Of a stretch of DNA of 64,000 nt, positions 63,945 through 64,000 are shown piece after piece. Position 1 is the first letter of the stretch. The number at the start of each line of letters is the position of its first letter. The notes beneath the pieces were generated by a model. It ran no database searches. It was not told where the DNA came from and was given only the letters and a program-made list of their open reading frames with translations. Source of the DNA: Amycolatopsis nalaikhensis (lineage in GTDB: Bacteria; Actinomycetota; Actinomycetes; Mycobacteriales; Pseudonocardiaceae). The stretch lies in contig NZ_CP127173.1 of the NCBI RefSeq assembly GCF_030264295.1, positions 8,935,501 to 8,999,500 of the forward strand, in the 5' to 3' direction. The position numbers and the translations under genes were made by a program.

Positions 63945-64000
63945 GTCCGCACCTCCGCCACCAGTCTAGGCGTCGCGAGGCCCTCCCCGCCGTAACACTC

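Overview
The window is about 64 kb of very GC-rich DNA with strong third-position GC bias, frequent GTG starts and four-base ATGA/GTGA gene overlaps. Gene content (F420-type luciferase-like enzyme, MmpS-type domain, DUF5313, GerW-like protein, stand-alone nitric oxide synthase, LigD-type polymerase, CsxA-like glucosaminidase, single-chain acyl-CoA carboxylase) points to a filamentous or nocardioform actinomycete. I infer a member of the Pseudonocardiales, most likely Amycolatopsis or a close relative. No rRNA, tRNA, CRISPR array or replication origin was seen. The region reads as chromosomal accessory and metabolic sequence, with one complete insertion sequence.

Layout. 1-2 kb: truncated MocR-type regulator divergent from an MFS exporter. 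2-6.3 kb: AcoR/MimR-type activator divergent from a three-gene operon (amidohydrolase, DUF59 protein, zinc alcohol dehydrogenase). This matches the tail of propane/phenol monooxygenase operons, but no monooxygenase is present. 6.3-11.4 kb: lysozyme-like membrane protein, Tat-exported PHP hydrolase, GerW-like protein and a DUF6345 protein with a caspase-like pattern. 11.6-17.1 kb: an 1822-residue single-chain biotin carboxylase/carboxyltransferase. 17-25.5 kb: M14 carboxypeptidase, methyltransferase, PadR regulator with a His-Gly and collagen-like head, epimerase, two LysR regulators and a YeiH exporter. 25.6-32.3 kb: secreted sialidase, MmpS-like protein, two-component system, MerR regulator with methyltransferase, and an MFS transporter of the sialate/carboxylate type. 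32.3-35.9 kb: flavodoxin and nitric oxide synthase pair, then a CobW GTPase and a small Cys-motif protein. 35.9-37.2 kb: an IS30 element. 37.2-41.2 kb: GNAT, LigD-type polymerase and ATP ligase, DinB-like protein, squalene-cyclase-like protein. 41.2-44.8 kb: GlxA-like regulator, a 590-bp structured non-coding stretch, dienelactone hydrolase, DUF1015. 44.8-49.9 kb: drug exporter, F420-type oxidoreductase, OhrR-like regulator with DUF5313, pseudouridine synthase, secreted jelly-roll protein. 50-51.3 kb: two neighbouring genes each broken by one single-base indel; the second (AlkB-like) has a LexA-type box. 51.3-55.4 kb: P450, secreted PNGase A-like amidase, LacI regulator. 55.5-57.1 kb: an orphan ATP synthase c subunit and an MFS protein. 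57.2-63.6 kb: operon of APC permease, GH2 exo-glucosaminidase-like enzyme and ROK kinase, divergent from a ROK repressor.

Together, the secreted sialidase, PNGase A-like amidase and GH2 enzyme, each beside a regulator or operator-like palindrome, suggest that glycoprotein and chitosan-type glycans are used as food. The observations I rate highest are the 139-nt nested inverted repeat at 42.3 kb, the DUF6345 protein, the nitric oxide synthase/flavodoxin pair, the orphan monooxygenase-tail operon and the lone AtpE.
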